The notes under the pieces were generated by a model. That model saw nothing but the letters and a program-made list of their open reading frames with translations, made no database searches and had not been told where the DNA came from. From Parerythrobacter sp. (lineage in GTDB: Bacteria; Pseudomonadota; Alphaproteobacteria; Sphingomonadales; Sphingomonadaceae), in the NCBI GenBank assembly GCA_028289565.1, contig JANQPE010000063.1:1-43257 (forward strand): a stretch of DNA of 43,257 bases. The letters are read 5' to 3'. The number at the start of each line of letters is the position of its first letter. Position 1 is the first letter of the stretch. Both the position numbers and the translations under genes were made by a program. Positions 7,865-16,991 of this stretch are shown here, piece after piece.

Positions 7865-9592
7865 TCATGCAGTCGCCGAATCCGCCGAAACGGCCGGACG
7901 ATGATCGTGGTAGTCCTGATGGTCCTCGATCACCGGCAGCGTCTCGAACTGGTGGAACGGCGGCGGACTCGACAGCGTCCATTCCAGTGTCGTCGCACCT
8001 TCACCCCAGTAATTGTCCGGTGCCTTCTTGCCGGCGATGAAGGCATAAGCCAGGTTGATAAAGAACAGGACCATCGAGGCGGCCATGATATGATAGCCGA
8101 TCGAACTGATCTCGTTCCATAGAGTGTAGGCCTCCGTGTAATCCGGATAGCGGCGCGGCATACCCTGCAAGCCAAGGAAATGCTGCGGGAAGAAGATCAC
8201 GTTCACACCGATGAAGAAGCCCCAGAAATGCAGGTGCGAGAGGAATTCGCTATGCATCCGGCCGCTCATCTTGGGGAACCAGTAGTAGAAGCCCGCGAAC
8301 AGCGCGAACACAGCACCCATCGACAACACGTAATGGAAATGCGCGACCACGAAATACGTGTCGTGCACGACATCGTCGATGCCGCCATTGGCCAGGTAAA
8401 CGCCGGTCACACCACCCACGGTAAACAGGAAAATGAAGCCCAGAGCCCAAACCATCGGCGACTTGAACTCGATGCTGCCGCCCCACATGGTAGCAATCCA
8501 ACTGAAGATCTTCACGCCTGTCGGTACGGCGATGACCATGGTTGCGGCGGTAAAATAAATCTTCGTATTCACATCCATGCCAACGGTGTACATGTGATGT
8601 GCCCACACGACGAAGCCGACCACGCCGATCGCGACCATTGCATAAGCCATGCCGAGATAACCGAATACAGGCTTGCGGCTGAAGGTCGCTACGATCTGGC
8701 TGATCATGCCGAAGCCGGGCAGGATCATGATGTAGACTTCGGGATGGCCGAAGAACCAGAACAGGTGCTGGTAGAGGATCGGGTCGCCACCGCCCTCGGG
8801 CGAGAAGAAGGTGGTGCCGAAATTGCGGTCGGTCAGCAGCATCGTGATCGCCGCGGCTAGTACCGGTAGCGCGAGCAGCAACAGGAAGGCAGTAACCAGC
8901 ACCGACCACACGAACAGCGGCATCTTGTGCAAGGTCATCCCCGGTGCGCGCATGTTGAAGATGGTGGTGATGAAATTGATCGCCCCCATGATCGATGCAG
9001 CGCCTGCCAGGTGTAATGAGAAGATCGCAAAATCCACTGCCGGCATCGACGAGGATTGTGTCGACAGCGGTGCATAGGCGGTCCAGCCTATGCCTGCGCC
9101 CAGCCCGGCCGCGTTCCCCGGCACAAAGGCGGAAAACATCAACGATCCGAAGCCGGCTACCGTCAGCCAGAAGGAAATATTGTTCATTCTCGGAAACGCC
9201 ATGTCGGGCGCACCGATCATCAGCGGCACGAACCAGTTGCCAAACCCGCCGATCATTGCCGGCATGACCATGAAGAATACCATGATCAATCCGTGCGCGG
9301 TAATCAGGACGTTCCACATATGCGCATTGGCATCGAAATTCGCTTCGCCGCCCATGAACTCGACCCACCAACCGAGAACCTGGATACCAGGCTCGGCCAG
9401 TTCGGCGCGCATGATGCCGGAGATCGCACCGCCGATGATACCGGCGCAGATCGCGAAGATCAGATAGAGCGTGCCGATGTCCTTATGATTGGTGGACATG
9501 AACCAGCGGGCGAAAAACCCCGGCTTGTGATCGGCGTCATGATGAACATCGCCTTCGTGATGCTCCTGAAAGGTCTCGGCGGTGGTTGCCAT
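7865..9592 (-). CDS. ctaD: Cytochrome c oxidase subunit I
   Basis: Catalytic subunit of aa3-type oxidase holding heme a, heme a3 and CuB; reduces O2 to water while pumping protons. The 575-aa protein has twelve predicted helices. [15 protein letters not shown] holds a heme a ligand His; [14 protein letters not shown] holds the CuB His, cross-linked Tyr and the D-channel Glu, marking an A1-type pump; [10 protein letters not shown] gives the two other CuB His; [12 protein letters not shown] gives the heme a3 and heme a ligands. Upstream it is 28 nt from ctaC and downstream 1 nt or more from ctaB depending on that start. The His-rich N-terminus ([13 protein letters not shown]) is cytosolic. Confidence 0.99.
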   Translation of the reverse strand: MATTAETFQEHHEGDVHHDADHKPGFFARWFMSTNHKDIGTLYLIFAICAGIIGGAISGIMRAELAEPGIQVLGWWVEFMGGEANFDANAHMWNVLITAHGLIMVFFMVMPAMIGGFGNWFVPLMIGAPDMAFPRMNNISFWLTVAGFGSLMFSAFVPGNAAGLGAGIGWTAYAPLSTQSSSMPAVDFAIFSLHLAGAASIMGAINFITTIFNMRAPGMTLHKMPLFVWSVLVTAFLLLLALPVLAAAITMLLTDRNFGTTFFSPEGGGDPILYQHLFWFFGHPEVYIMILPGFGMISQIVATFSRKPVFGYLGMAYAMVAIGVVGFVVWAHHMYTVGMDVNTKIYFTAATMVIAVPTGVKIFSWIATMWGGSIEFKSPMVWALGFIFLFTVGGVTGVYLANGGIDDVVHDTYFVVAHFHYVLSMGAVFALFAGFYYWFPKMSGRMHSEFLSHLHFWGFFIGVNVIFFPQHFLGLQGMPRRYPDYTEAYTLWNEISSIGYHIMAASMVLFFINLAYAFIAGKKAPDNYWGEGATTLEWTLSSPPPFHQFETLPVIEDHQDYHDHRPAVSADSATA

Positions 9593-9620
9593 AGTGTGTC
9601 TCTCAGACCTCTTTTAGATT

Positions 9621-10667
9621 TTACTCGGACGCTTCGACGGCTTCGTCAGCCGGCGGCGTTGCGGGAGATTCGGTGGTATCGGCCGATTCTTCGATCGAAT
9701 CTGACTCTTCTTCCTCGGTCGAGGCCGGCTCTTCGTCGGCAGCAACAGTGCCACCCGGCTGCGCGCGCACCCAGGCTTCCCACTGTTCACGCGGAACCGC
9801 CTCGACAGCGATCGGCATGTAGCCGTGCTTCGGACCGCAAAGCTCGGAACATTGGCCATAATAGATGCCAGGTTCATTGATCGTCAGCATGCTTTCGTTG
9901 AGACGTCCGGGGACGGCATCGAGTTTGAACCAGAGTGCCGGCACGGCGAAGGAGTGGATCACGTCGGCCGCGGTCGTCTGGATCCGCAGCGGAGTGTTGG
10001 CCGGCACGACCATCCGGTTGTCGACTGCAAGCTGGCCGGGCAGGCCTTTCGCCTCCGCTTCATCTTCCGGCATCATGTTCGAAATCACTTCGAACCCGCC
10101 ATTGTCCGGATATTCATAGCCCCAATACCACTGATACCCGATCGCCTTGATGGTCACGGCGTCTTCGGGGGGCGATTCGTATTGCTTGGCCAGCAATGAC
10201 ATCGACGGCAGGGCGATAAACGCCAGTATCAGGGCGGGAATGACCATCCAGACAACTTCGATCATTGTGTTGTGCGTCGTCTTAGACGGCGTCGGATTGG
10301 CCCGCTTGTTGTAGCGCAACACGACCCACACCAGGAGTATGAGGACGAACGCACTGATCACCGCCATGACCCAAACCAGGCCGAGATGCAGGTTGACCGC
10401 GGTTTCCCCGATCTCGGAGAATTGCGGCTGGACATTCAGCCCGCCGGGCGTCGGCTGCCCCTTGATCATGTCGGGACCGAGCGGTTCGTAACCGCCTGCG
10501 GCCGGAACTGCATCGACTGCCCCGTCGGCCTGGGCGATATCAGGGGATTCGGTGGTTTCCGCCACATCCTGCGCCATGGCCATTTGGGGTGAGAGGGCGA
10601 GGATCGCCGCAACCCAGAGTGCCGTAAATATCCGAAGAGCCCTGCCGGGCCAGCCACCGAAATTCAT
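9621..10667 (-). CDS. ctaC: Cytochrome c oxidase subunit II with acidic C-terminal tail
   Basis: Membrane-anchored subunit that receives electrons from cytochrome c through its CuA centre. From the ATG at 10667 (348 aa) there is a signal peptide (FTALWVAAILALSPQMAMAQ), two membrane helices (LVWVMAVISAFVLILLVWVV and VVWMVIPALILAFIALPSM), the aromatic electron-entry stretch YQWYWGYEYP, and the CuA motif: His in DVIHSFAVP, then CSELCGPKHGYMPI with the two Cys, His and Met. Possible longer starts at 10685 and 10736 have no better ribosome-binding site. The last 41 residues are unusual: 16 are Asp/Glu and none is basic. First gene of the oxidase operon, divergent from pyrE. Confidence 0.97.
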   Translation of the reverse strand: MNFGGWPGRALRIFTALWVAAILALSPQMAMAQDVAETTESPDIAQADGAVDAVPAAGGYEPLGPDMIKGQPTPGGLNVQPQFSEIGETAVNLHLGLVWVMAVISAFVLILLVWVVLRYNKRANPTPSKTTHNTMIEVVWMVIPALILAFIALPSMSLLAKQYESPPEDAVTIKAIGYQWYWGYEYPDNGGFEVISNMMPEDEAEAKGLPGQLAVDNRMVVPANTPLRIQTTAADVIHSFAVPALWFKLDAVPGRLNESMLTINEPGIYYGQCSELCGPKHGYMPIAVEAVPREQWEAWVRAQPGGTVAADEEPASTEEEESDSIEESADTTESPATPPADEAVEASE

Positions 10668-10866
10668 TTGTCCGACGCTTTCCATTCTGCTGTTGGCCAT
10701 TCTGCTGTCGGCGATTGCCGCGACAACGGCAATCACCCCGCCGGGGGACCGGTATGGCGCGGCCTATACGCGCGCTTGCTCCTACCCTCAAGCGCTTCTA
10801 GGAGAAAATTCCGTGGGTGGAGCTTTCCATCCCCGCCAGCATCAGGAAAAACCGGAAAATCAGCCC

Positions 10867-11445
10867 ATGAACGACGAAGACGTGCTTGCAAAATTTCGTG
10901 CCAGCGGTGCCCTGCTCGAAGGGCATTTCAAACTGTCATCGGGTCGCCATAGCGCGTACTACCTGCAATCCGCGCGCGTGCTGATGAATGCCGAACGGGC
11001 CGGAGAACTGGCCTTGGCCTTGCGTCGGAAAATCCCGCGAGAGATTCGCGACGCAATCGATGTCGTCGTGTCGCCAGCGATGGGCGGCCTTATCATTGGT
11101 CACGAGATGGGGCGCGCACTCGGAAAAGACGCGATCTTTCTCGAACGTCCAGACGGCGTTTTCCATCTGCGACGCGGCTTCACCCTCGAAAAGGGCGCGA
11201 AAGTGCTGATGGTGGAAGATGTCGTGACAACCGGTCTATCAAGTCGCGAGGCCATCGAGGCGGTCGAGCGCGAAGGCGGGGAGGTAATCGCCGAAGTGGC
11301 CCTCGTCGACCGATCGAACGGAACAGCCGATCTGGGCGTCGCGTTCTTTCCGCTCCTGACCATGAATTTTCCAAGCTACGACGAAAGCGAACTTCCCGGC
11401 GAACTCGCTGCCATACCGGTGACCAAACCGGGAAGCCGCAAATAG
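10867..11445 (+). CDS. pyrE: Orotate phosphoribosyltransferase PyrE
   Basis: Cytosolic pyrimidine-pathway enzyme joining orotate and PRPP to form OMP. The 192-aa protein has the N-terminal GALLEGHFKLSSGRHSAYY typical of PyrE, the family loop VVSPAMGGLIIGHEMGRAL, and the PRPP-binding signature VLMVEDVVTTGLSS near residues 112-125. The ATG at 10867 is selected because homology starts there; the open frame further 5' is antisense to ctaC. The 199 nt between it and ctaC start is a divergent promoter region with a TATACG stretch near 10765. Its stop directly abuts the pdxJ start. Confidence 0.97.
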   Translation: MNDEDVLAKFRASGALLEGHFKLSSGRHSAYYLQSARVLMNAERAGELALALRRKIPREIRDAIDVVVSPAMGGLIIGHEMGRALGKDAIFLERPDGVFHLRRGFTLEKGAKVLMVEDVVTTGLSSREAIEAVEREGGEVIAEVALVDRSNGTADLGVAFFPLLTMNFPSYDESELPGELAAIPVTKPGSRK

Positions 11446-12189
11446 ATGACGTCCGCACTATACCCCGACAAGCTCAGGCTGGGCGTGAACATCGACCATG
11501 TCGCAACCATCAGGAACGCACGCGGCGGCGATCACCCCGACCCGGTCCGGGCAGCGGAAATCGTGGCCGCGGTTGGCGGCGACGGTATCACGGCGCATTT
11601 ACGCGAGGACCGGCGCCATATCCGCGATGCAGACCTGAAGCGCATCCAGGACGCGACCGACCTCCCTCTCAATCTGGAAATGGCAGCGACCGAGGAAATG
11701 CTCGAGATCGCGCTGCGACACAAACCGCACGCCGCCTGTATCGTACCCGAAAAACGCGAGGAGCGTACAACCGAAGGGGGGCTCGACGCCGCCGGGCAGC
11801 ACAATCAGCTCGCGCCGATCGTTGCCCGTCTGGCCGATGCCGGAATTCGCGTAAGCCTGTTTATCGAGGCCAGCGAACAGCAGCTCGAGGCGGCCATGAG
11901 ATTGCGCACGCCGGTAGTCGAGTTCCACACCGGGGAGTACGCCCATGCGGAAGGGGATGCGCGCGCGCGCGAACTGAAACGGATCGCGGATATGGCCGCG
12001 CTCGCCGCCAAGAACGGGATAGAACCGCATGCCGGCCATGGGCTGACTTACGAAAACGTACAGCCCATCGCCGCGATTCCACAGCTCGCGGAATTGAATA
12101 TCGGACATTACCTGGTCGGTGAGGCAGTGTTCGTCGGTCTGGAGACGGCAGTGCGACGGATGCGCGAATTGATGGATGAGGCCAGATGA
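11446..12189 (+). CDS. pdxJ: Pyridoxine 5'-phosphate synthase PdxJ
   Basis: Condenses 1-deoxyxylulose 5-phosphate with 3-amino-1-hydroxyacetone phosphate in the DXP-dependent vitamin B6 pathway. The 247-aa TIM-barrel shows the PdxJ opening [46 protein letters not shown], then [12 protein letters not shown] with the catalytic Glu, [15 protein letters not shown] and the C-terminal [22 protein letters not shown] signatures. The start codon immediately follows the pyrE stop, so the genes are co-transcribed. Followed by 139 nt of sequence with no other gene visible before acpS. Confidence 0.98.
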   Translation: MTSALYPDKLRLGVNIDHVATIRNARGGDHPDPVRAAEIVAAVGGDGITAHLREDRRHIRDADLKRIQDATDLPLNLEMAATEEMLEIALRHKPHAACIVPEKREERTTEGGLDAAGQHNQLAPIVARLADAGIRVSLFIEASEQQLEAAMRLRTPVVEFHTGEYAHAEGDARARELKRIADMAALAAKNGIEPHAGHGLTYENVQPIAAIPQLAELNIGHYLVGEAVFVGLETAVRRMRELMDEAR

Positions 12190-12328
12190 TTCCTTGCTCG
12201 CCAATATTTGCGGGCGGCACCGGTCCGCTCCCCCTCCCAACCACCCGATCATGCCCTGATACGGTAACGGACAGTTGGAAGAGGGAACGAACCGGTGCCG
12301 CTTTCGCTGTCAGACGAAGAGAACGGCC

Positions 12329-12751
12329 ATGATCATTGGTCTGGGTTCCGATCTGTGTAATATCGAACGCATCCAAAAGGCGCTCGACCGGCACGGCGAC
12401 CGCTTCGAGCGGCGTTGCTTCACCGAAATCGAGCGCGCCAAGGCCGCGAGGCGTCCCTTCACCCGTGCCGGAACCTATGCGAAACGTTTTGCCGCGAAAG
12501 AAGCATTTTCCAAAGCGGTCGGTACTGGTTTCTATCGTGGCGTCTATATGAAGGATATCGGCGTGGTGAACGCCAAATCGGGCGCCCCGACACTCACGCT
12601 GGCGAACGGCGCGGCCAACCGGCTTGCGGAATTGACGCCGCAGGGCCATGAGGCCGTCATTCATCTGACCCTCACCGACGACCATCCATGGGCACAGGCA
12701 TTCGTGATAATCGAAGCCCGCCCGCTGCCGAGTACTGCACCCCGACCGTGA
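12329..12751 (+). CDS. acpS: Holo-[acyl-carrier-protein] synthase AcpS
   Basis: Transfers the 4'-phosphopantetheine arm from CoA to apo-ACP, activating fatty acid synthesis. The 140-aa protein opens with [14 protein letters not shown], in which the Asp coordinates Mg2+, and has [12 protein letters not shown] with the second metal-binding Glu, plus GAPTLTL and a C-terminal [16 protein letters not shown]. These are the two defining AcpS motifs. The start at 12329 is fixed by homology since the frame extends upstream. The stop overlaps the lepB GTG start by 4 nt, and pdxJ-acpS-lepB is a frequent alphaproteobacterial order. Confidence 0.97.
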   Translation: MIIGLGSDLCNIERIQKALDRHGDRFERRCFTEIERAKAARRPFTRAGTYAKRFAAKEAFSKAVGTGFYRGVYMKDIGVVNAKSGAPTLTLANGAANRLAELTPQGHEAVIHLTLTDDHPWAQAFVIIEARPLPSTAPRP

Positions 12752-13587
12752 CCGACGACAAGAAAACCGAAGACGAAAAGATCAATTGGCTGTCCGAACT
12801 GCGCGGGCTGGCACTGATGCTGCTTGCCGTGCTCGGCTTCCACAGCTTCATAGCCAAGCCGTTCTACATCCCCAGCGAATCGATGATGCCCAACCTTCTG
12901 GTCGGCGACCGGTTGGTAGTGAGCAAATATCCCTATGGCTGGAACTGGTCGTCGATCAGCTTCCACCTCGCCCCCCGTGGCGATTGGCGCATCTGGCCTG
13001 CCACCCCCGAATACGGCGATATCGTAATCCCGGTTCACCCGAAACGCGACGAAGATTACATCAAGCGCGTCGTCGCCCTGCCCGGCGATACCATCGAAGT
13101 TCGCAACGGCCAGATCATCCTGAACGGCGATCCGGTGCCGCAGCAAGTCGAGCCTGCAATCCCGGTCCCGGTCGACGCCAACTCCCCGTGCGACTATTTC
13201 GACATGGCGACCACGGGTCCCGGGGGTGAGCGCGTGTGCGAAATGCCTGTCTATCGCGAGACCATGCCGAACGGAGCGACCTATCTCGTGGTCGATCATA
13301 TGAATCAGCAACTCGACGATTTCGCGCCTCTGGAGATTCCCGAAAATCATGTTTTCGTCATGGGTGACAATCGCGATCACTCGGCGGATAGCCGTGAATT
13401 CGGACCGCGCGGTCTAATCGGTCCGATCCCGCTGGAAAATATCGGCGGGCGCGCCGAATTCATTACCTTCTCGCTCGACGGGACTACCACACTCAACCCT
13501 GTAACGTGGTTCACATCCTTGCGCGGCGAACGCGCATGGACCTCGCTCCGCCCAGCGATAGCGAATAACGGCACCGGCGATGAGTGA
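12748..13587 (+). CDS. lepB: Signal peptidase I LepB
   Basis: Membrane serine protease that removes signal peptides from Sec/Tat-exported proteins. Starting from the GTG at 12748 (GTGA overlap with acpS) it has 279 aa. A single membrane helix ([17 protein letters not shown]) is followed by [16 protein letters not shown] with the nucleophile Ser45, and [15 protein letters not shown] with the general base Lys106; the C-terminal box [18 protein letters not shown] is also intact. A sizeable insert rich in Pro/Asp lies between the last two boxes, as in other alphaproteobacteria. The rnc and era genes that often follow lepB in this class are not next here. Confidence 0.97.
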   Translation: MTDDKKTEDEKINWLSELRGLALMLLAVLGFHSFIAKPFYIPSESMMPNLLVGDRLVVSKYPYGWNWSSISFHLAPRGDWRIWPATPEYGDIVIPVHPKRDEDYIKRVVALPGDTIEVRNGQIILNGDPVPQQVEPAIPVPVDANSPCDYFDMATTGPGGERVCEMPVYRETMPNGATYLVVDHMNQQLDDFAPLEIPENHVFVMGDNRDHSADSREFGPRGLIGPIPLENIGGRAEFITFSLDGTTTLNPVTWFTSLRGERAWTSLRPAIANNGTGDE

Positions 13588-14671
13588 GATCGATGCCGAT
13601 CCGGGCGGTAAACTGTCCACCAGCCCAACCAATATCGCGAATCCCGAACTGCGGTTCGAGGCGAAGCGCGCTTTCGTATGGGCATTCGTCATCGGAACGA
13701 TCATCCTCGCCGTCTATATAGCGCAATCGCTGCTGGTCATTTTCGGGGCGATGGTCCTGGCCGCCATGATCGATGGCGGCGCCCGTCTGCTTGGGCGGAT
13801 CCTGCCCATCGGGCGCGTGTGGCGGGTCGCAATCGTGCTGCTGCTGACGGCCGCCTTCTTCGCATGGCTGATCCTGTTCGCCGGCACGCAGATATCGCGC
13901 GAAGCCGCACAATTGCCAACGATCGTGGAAGGTCAGGTAACCCAATTGCTCGCCTGGCTGCAAAAGCAGGGTTTTTCCATAGAATTCAAGGAACTGCAAA
14001 GTGTCATATCAGGCCTGTCGAGCGGTGTGGGAACGGTAACCAAGGCGATCGGAGGGCTTCTGGGCGGCCTGACCACAATGGTCCTGATCAGCATTATCGG
14101 CATCTATCTGGCCATTGAGCCCAAACTCTACGAACGCGGCGTGGCGTGGATGCTGCCGGGGCATCGGCGCGATGCCTTCTTCGTCACCGCATCGCGGATG
14201 GCCGCAACCATGCGGCGGCTGATGGCCGGGCGCCTCGTCGGGATGGTGTTCGAGGGCATTTTCACATGGGCGCTGCTGGCCATCTACGGCGTACCCATGG
14301 CCGCACTGCTCGGTATCCTGACCGGGTTACTCGCCTTCGTTCCCAATCTGGGCGCCTTGATCGCGGGCGTGCTGATGGTGCTGGTCGGTTTTTCCGGCGG
14401 TGTCGATATGGGGCTGTATACGATTTTCGTATATTTCCTCGTCCAGACGTTCGACGGCTACGTCGTCATCCCGCTGATCGCACGAAAAACTGTCGATCTT
14501 GCCCCGGCGCTAGTCCTGGCGGCGCAGTTGATCATGGGGATCCTGTTCGGCATTCTCGGCCTGTTTCTGGCCGATCCCCTGCTCGCCATGCTCAAGGTCT
14601 TTCTCGAACGGCGTTCCGAACAGTACGATGGCAATAGAAGCGATGGAGCAGTGATAACCGATGGTACGTAA
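13580..14671 (+). CDS. AI-2E family transporter (PerM/YdiK-like)
   Basis: Polytopic inner-membrane protein of the AI-2E exporter-like family (PF01594), 363 aa. It shows the family architecture: two N-terminal helices (WAFVIGTIILAVYIAQSLLV and ILFAGTQIS preceded by a hydrophobic stretch), a soluble linker, then several C-terminal helices including MVFEGIFTWALLAIYGVP, LLGILTGLLAFVPNLGALIA and the family-typical DGYVVIPLIARKTVDLAPAL. The transported substrate is unknown; the family name is historical and Na+/H+ or other exchange has been proposed for members. The ATG at 13580 overlaps the lepB stop by 8 nt, and its own stop overlaps the next gene by 11 nt. Confidence 0.92.
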   Translation: MSEIDADPGGKLSTSPTNIANPELRFEAKRAFVWAFVIGTIILAVYIAQSLLVIFGAMVLAAMIDGGARLLGRILPIGRVWRVAIVLLLTAAFFAWLILFAGTQISREAAQLPTIVEGQVTQLLAWLQKQGFSIEFKELQSVISGLSSGVGTVTKAIGGLLGGLTTMVLISIIGIYLAIEPKLYERGVAWMLPGHRRDAFFVTASRMAATMRRLMAGRLVGMVFEGIFTWALLAIYGVPMAALLGILTGLLAFVPNLGALIAGVLMVLVGFSGGVDMGLYTIFVYFLVQTFDGYVVIPLIARKTVDLAPALVLAAQLIMGILFGILGLFLADPLLAMLKVFLERRSEQYDGNRSDGAVITDGT

Positions 14672-15797
14672 ATTCCTCTATTTCATTGCGATCCTGATTG
14701 TACTGGCGATCCTCGGCCTGATTGCCCTGCGCATCTTCTGGAATGATCTGGCCGAAATCGTCTATGTCCCGCAAACCGAGTTTGTCGAGCAGTCACCACT
14801 AGAAACGAACGCCTATCAGGATCCGGCCATGTGGCTTTCGCGCCCGGGCATCGGGATCGACGACCCGGCTCGCTGGCAACCAGCAATGCAGGGCGAAGGA
14901 CGCCAATTGCCTTCACGCGATACCGAAACACCGGATTTCGCCGTCTTCTTCGTCCATCCGACGAGCTATCTCGACCGCGCGCACTGGAATGCGCCACTTG
15001 ACGATGCGGAATCGCTGCGTATCGCCCGTATCTATGTCCGCGGGATGGCCAGCCCGTTCAACCAGGCCAGCGAAATCTGGGCTCCGCGCTATCGCCAGGC
15101 GACCTTCGGGGCATTCCTGACCGAGTCCGAAGAAGCGGAACAGGCGATCAATGCCGCATACAAGGATGTCAGGCAGGCCTTCGAATTCTTCCTCTCGAGC
15201 GTAGATGCGGACCAACCAATAGTCCTTGTCGGGCACAGCCAGGGTTCGCTTCATCTGCTGCGCATGCTGCGTGAGGACCTGGCCGGGAAACCTGTCGCCA
15301 ATCGCATTGCCGCAATCTATGCGATCGGGTGGCCGATATCCGTCGAACACGATCTGCCTGCACTCGGCTTTCCCGCATGCGCGACCGAAGGCCAGCCTGG
15401 CTGTATCATGAGCTGGTCAAGCTTCGCCGAGCCTGCGGATCCCAGCGCGGTGCTTGATGCCTATCGAACCTCGAAGGGGTTCGACGGCGAGTTGCGCGGC
15501 GACAGTGAAATCCTGTGCACCAACCCGCTGACCGGAAGGACCGGGGGAGCGGCGGAAGCTTCGGCGAATGCCGGGACCTTGGTTCCCGAGCAGGACTATA
15601 CTGGCGGCGAGCTGGTCCCCGGGGCGGTTCCCGCCCGTTGCGGCGAACGCGGCCTGCTGCTGATCGGCGATCCACCCGATGTCGGCAGCGCGGTCCTGCC
15701 GGGCAACAATTACCATGTCTACGACATTCCGCTGTTCTGGCAGAACATCAAGCAGGACGTTGTCGCCAGAGTGGATGCATGGACGAAAACCCCCTGA
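14661..15797 (+). CDS. DUF3089 alpha/beta-hydrolase-like protein
   Basis: A 378-aa envelope protein of the DUF3089 family with alpha/beta hydrolase features. It has an N-terminal membrane anchor (FLYFIAILIVLAILGLIALR), then VFFVHPTSYLDRAHWNAP and EIWAPRYRQATFGAF, both characteristic of DUF3089. The nucleophile elbow is GHSQGS in PIVLVGHSQGSLHLLRML around residue 194. The pair ASFGFP/ACATEGQPGC contains two Cys that could form a disulfide in the periplasm. The enzyme's substrate is unknown; esterase or lipase activity is plausible from the elbow. The gene overlaps the transporter by 11 nt and ruvX by 19 nt, so all three are likely one transcript. Confidence 0.9.
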   Translation: MVRKFLYFIAILIVLAILGLIALRIFWNDLAEIVYVPQTEFVEQSPLETNAYQDPAMWLSRPGIGIDDPARWQPAMQGEGRQLPSRDTETPDFAVFFVHPTSYLDRAHWNAPLDDAESLRIARIYVRGMASPFNQASEIWAPRYRQATFGAFLTESEEAEQAINAAYKDVRQAFEFFLSSVDADQPIVLVGHSQGSLHLLRMLREDLAGKPVANRIAAIYAIGWPISVEHDLPALGFPACATEGQPGCIMSWSSFAEPADPSAVLDAYRTSKGFDGELRGDSEILCTNPLTGRTGGAAEASANAGTLVPEQDYTGGELVPGAVPARCGERGLLLIGDPPDVGSAVLPGNNYHVYDIPLFWQNIKQDVVARVDAWTKTP

Positions 15798-16264
15798 TTA
15801 TCGATAGCGCCGCCGCCTTTCGCGATGCGCTGCCCGATGGCGGCGCGCTCATCGGTCTCGACTTGGGAACGAAGACGATCGGAGTGGCTGTGTGCGATGC
15901 CGGCTGGCAATTCGCCAGCGCGGGCAAGACCCTTTCACGCGGAAAGTTTTCCCGCGACAGTGCCGTATTGTCGGCATTGGCAACCGAGCGGTCCGCAACA
16001 GGTATCGTTATCGGCCTTCCACGCAACATGGATGGTAGCGAGGGACCGCGCGCGCAGGCCAGCCGCGCCTTTGCACGCAACCTGTCGCAAGCACTCGACC
16101 TGCCGATCCTGTTGTGGGACGAACGCTGGTCCACCGCCAGTGCCGAGCGCGACATGGTCGGACAGGACATAAGCCGGGGCAAGCGGGCCGAACGAATCGA
16201 CAGCCATGCCGCGGCAGTCATCCTGCAAGGCGCAATCGACGCATTGGCGGGTTCGAGTATCTAG
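15779..16264 (+). CDS. ruvX: Putative Holliday junction resolvase RuvX (YqgF), pre-16S rRNA nuclease
   Basis: RNase H-like nuclease; in E. coli YqgF finishes the 5' end of 16S rRNA, and the name RuvX reflects an older resolvase proposal. The 161-aa protein carries LIGLDLGTKTIGVAVCD with the first catalytic Asp, GIVIGLPRNMDGSEGPRA, LLWDERWSTASAERDM with the Glu, and the C-terminal ERIDSHAAAVILQG with the last Asp. These four blocks are the whole active site. The ATG at 15779 places the start 19 nt inside the upstream gene; the family homology begins a few residues later, so nothing upstream is needed. Confidence 0.95.
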   Translation: MDENPLIIDSAAAFRDALPDGGALIGLDLGTKTIGVAVCDAGWQFASAGKTLSRGKFSRDSAVLSALATERSATGIVIGLPRNMDGSEGPRAQASRAFARNLSQALDLPILLWDERWSTASAERDMVGQDISRGKRAERIDSHAAAVILQGAIDALAGSSI

Positions 16265-16428
16265 GCCATATCGCCGCTATCGAGCCGCATCATCTCGTAA
16301 ACATAGGCCATCAGGATCACGATCCGGTCATCGGAATATGCACCGGTCATGTCCGACACGTCCCCAACCATTCCGATCAGCCGATCGAGGTCGGACGGGG
16401 CAGGAGAGGCGGTCCTGGGCGATTTCAT
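16261..16428 (-). CDS. 55-aa hypothetical protein
   Basis: A small ORF convergent with ruvX, overlapping it by 4 nt. The ATG at 16428 has GGAAAG about 8 nt upstream; a longer frame to 16605 runs into the divergent thioesterase gene and is unlikely. The protein is Asp/Met-rich, with LDRLIGMVGDVSDMTG in the middle and a helical-looking DDRIVILMAYVYEMMRLDSG at the end. No membrane segment or known motif is seen. The region between its start and the thioesterase gene (16429-16547) is AT-rich and can hold divergent promoters. The coding call rests on the ribosome-binding site, amino-acid composition and clean fit between neighbours. Confidence 0.5.
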   Translation of the reverse strand: MKSPRTASPAPSDLDRLIGMVGDVSDMTGAYSDDRIVILMAYVYEMMRLDSGDMA

Positions 16429-16547
16429 CACAGCTTTCCACTCAACAGGGTTCGAACCGCTTCGCAACCGCACAAAGTTGACGACGCAAGAAGCTGAATT
16501 GAAATTAAAAGATTGTAATATCCGGGATCGCTCGACACAGAGAGAAG

Positions 16548-16991
16548 ATGGGCAGCGAATTGCCACCATTCGATCCCGAAGCCGCATCTTCGATGATGCT
16601 GGCACATGGCCATGCCGGCTGGCTCGGATTGAGCTATCGCGCCCATGGCGAGGATTGGGTCGAACTCGACTTGCCGTGGCGCGATGACCTGGTCGGCGAA
16701 CCGGAACACGGAATCCTCGCTTCCGGCCCCATTGTCAGCCTGATGGATATGGCGTCCGGCATGGCCGTATGGAATGCCATGGGCGAATTTCGGGCGATCG
16801 CTACGCTCGACCTGCGGGTCGATTACATGCGTCCGGCCAGCAAAGGTGCGGCGGTGACTGGGCATTCGCAATGCTACAAGATCACCAAGTCGGCCGCTTT
16901 CGTGCGCGGTTTCGCACATGACGGCGACCCAGACGATCCGGTGGCGAACATGGCCGGCGTGTTCATGTCGATCCCGTGGAGACCACGATGA
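16548..16991 (+). CDS. PaaI-family hotdog thioesterase (first of a pair)
   Basis: A 147-aa hotdog-fold protein that probably hydrolyses an acyl- or aryl-CoA thioester in the cytosol. The hotdog signature appears as HGILASGPIVSLMDMASGMAV, spelling the conserved HG before the long helix, followed by ATLDLRVDYMRPASKG, the standard strand for this fold. The helix carries an Asp (LMDMA) at the position where the PaaI/4HBT catalytic acid is found. The specific substrate is unknown. Its stop overlaps the start of a second, distinct PaaI-like gene by 4 nt, suggesting that both are made together and may act as a heteromer. Confidence 0.9.
   Translation: MGSELPPFDPEAASSMMLAHGHAGWLGLSYRAHGEDWVELDLPWRDDLVGEPEHGILASGPIVSLMDMASGMAVWNAMGEFRAIATLDLRVDYMRPASKGAAVTGHSQCYKITKSAAFVRGFAHDGDPDDPVANMAGVFMSIPWRPR

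Noticed and set aside
8250-9371. 373-aa frame-shifted ORF on the ctaD strand
   Set aside because: Alternate frame of ctaD; composition is Arg/His-rich and ctaD itself has all heme and CuB ligands intact.
12190-12328. Regulatory RNA between pdxJ and acpS
   Set aside because: 139 nt with only short, weak inverted repeats; nothing beyond a normal spacer.
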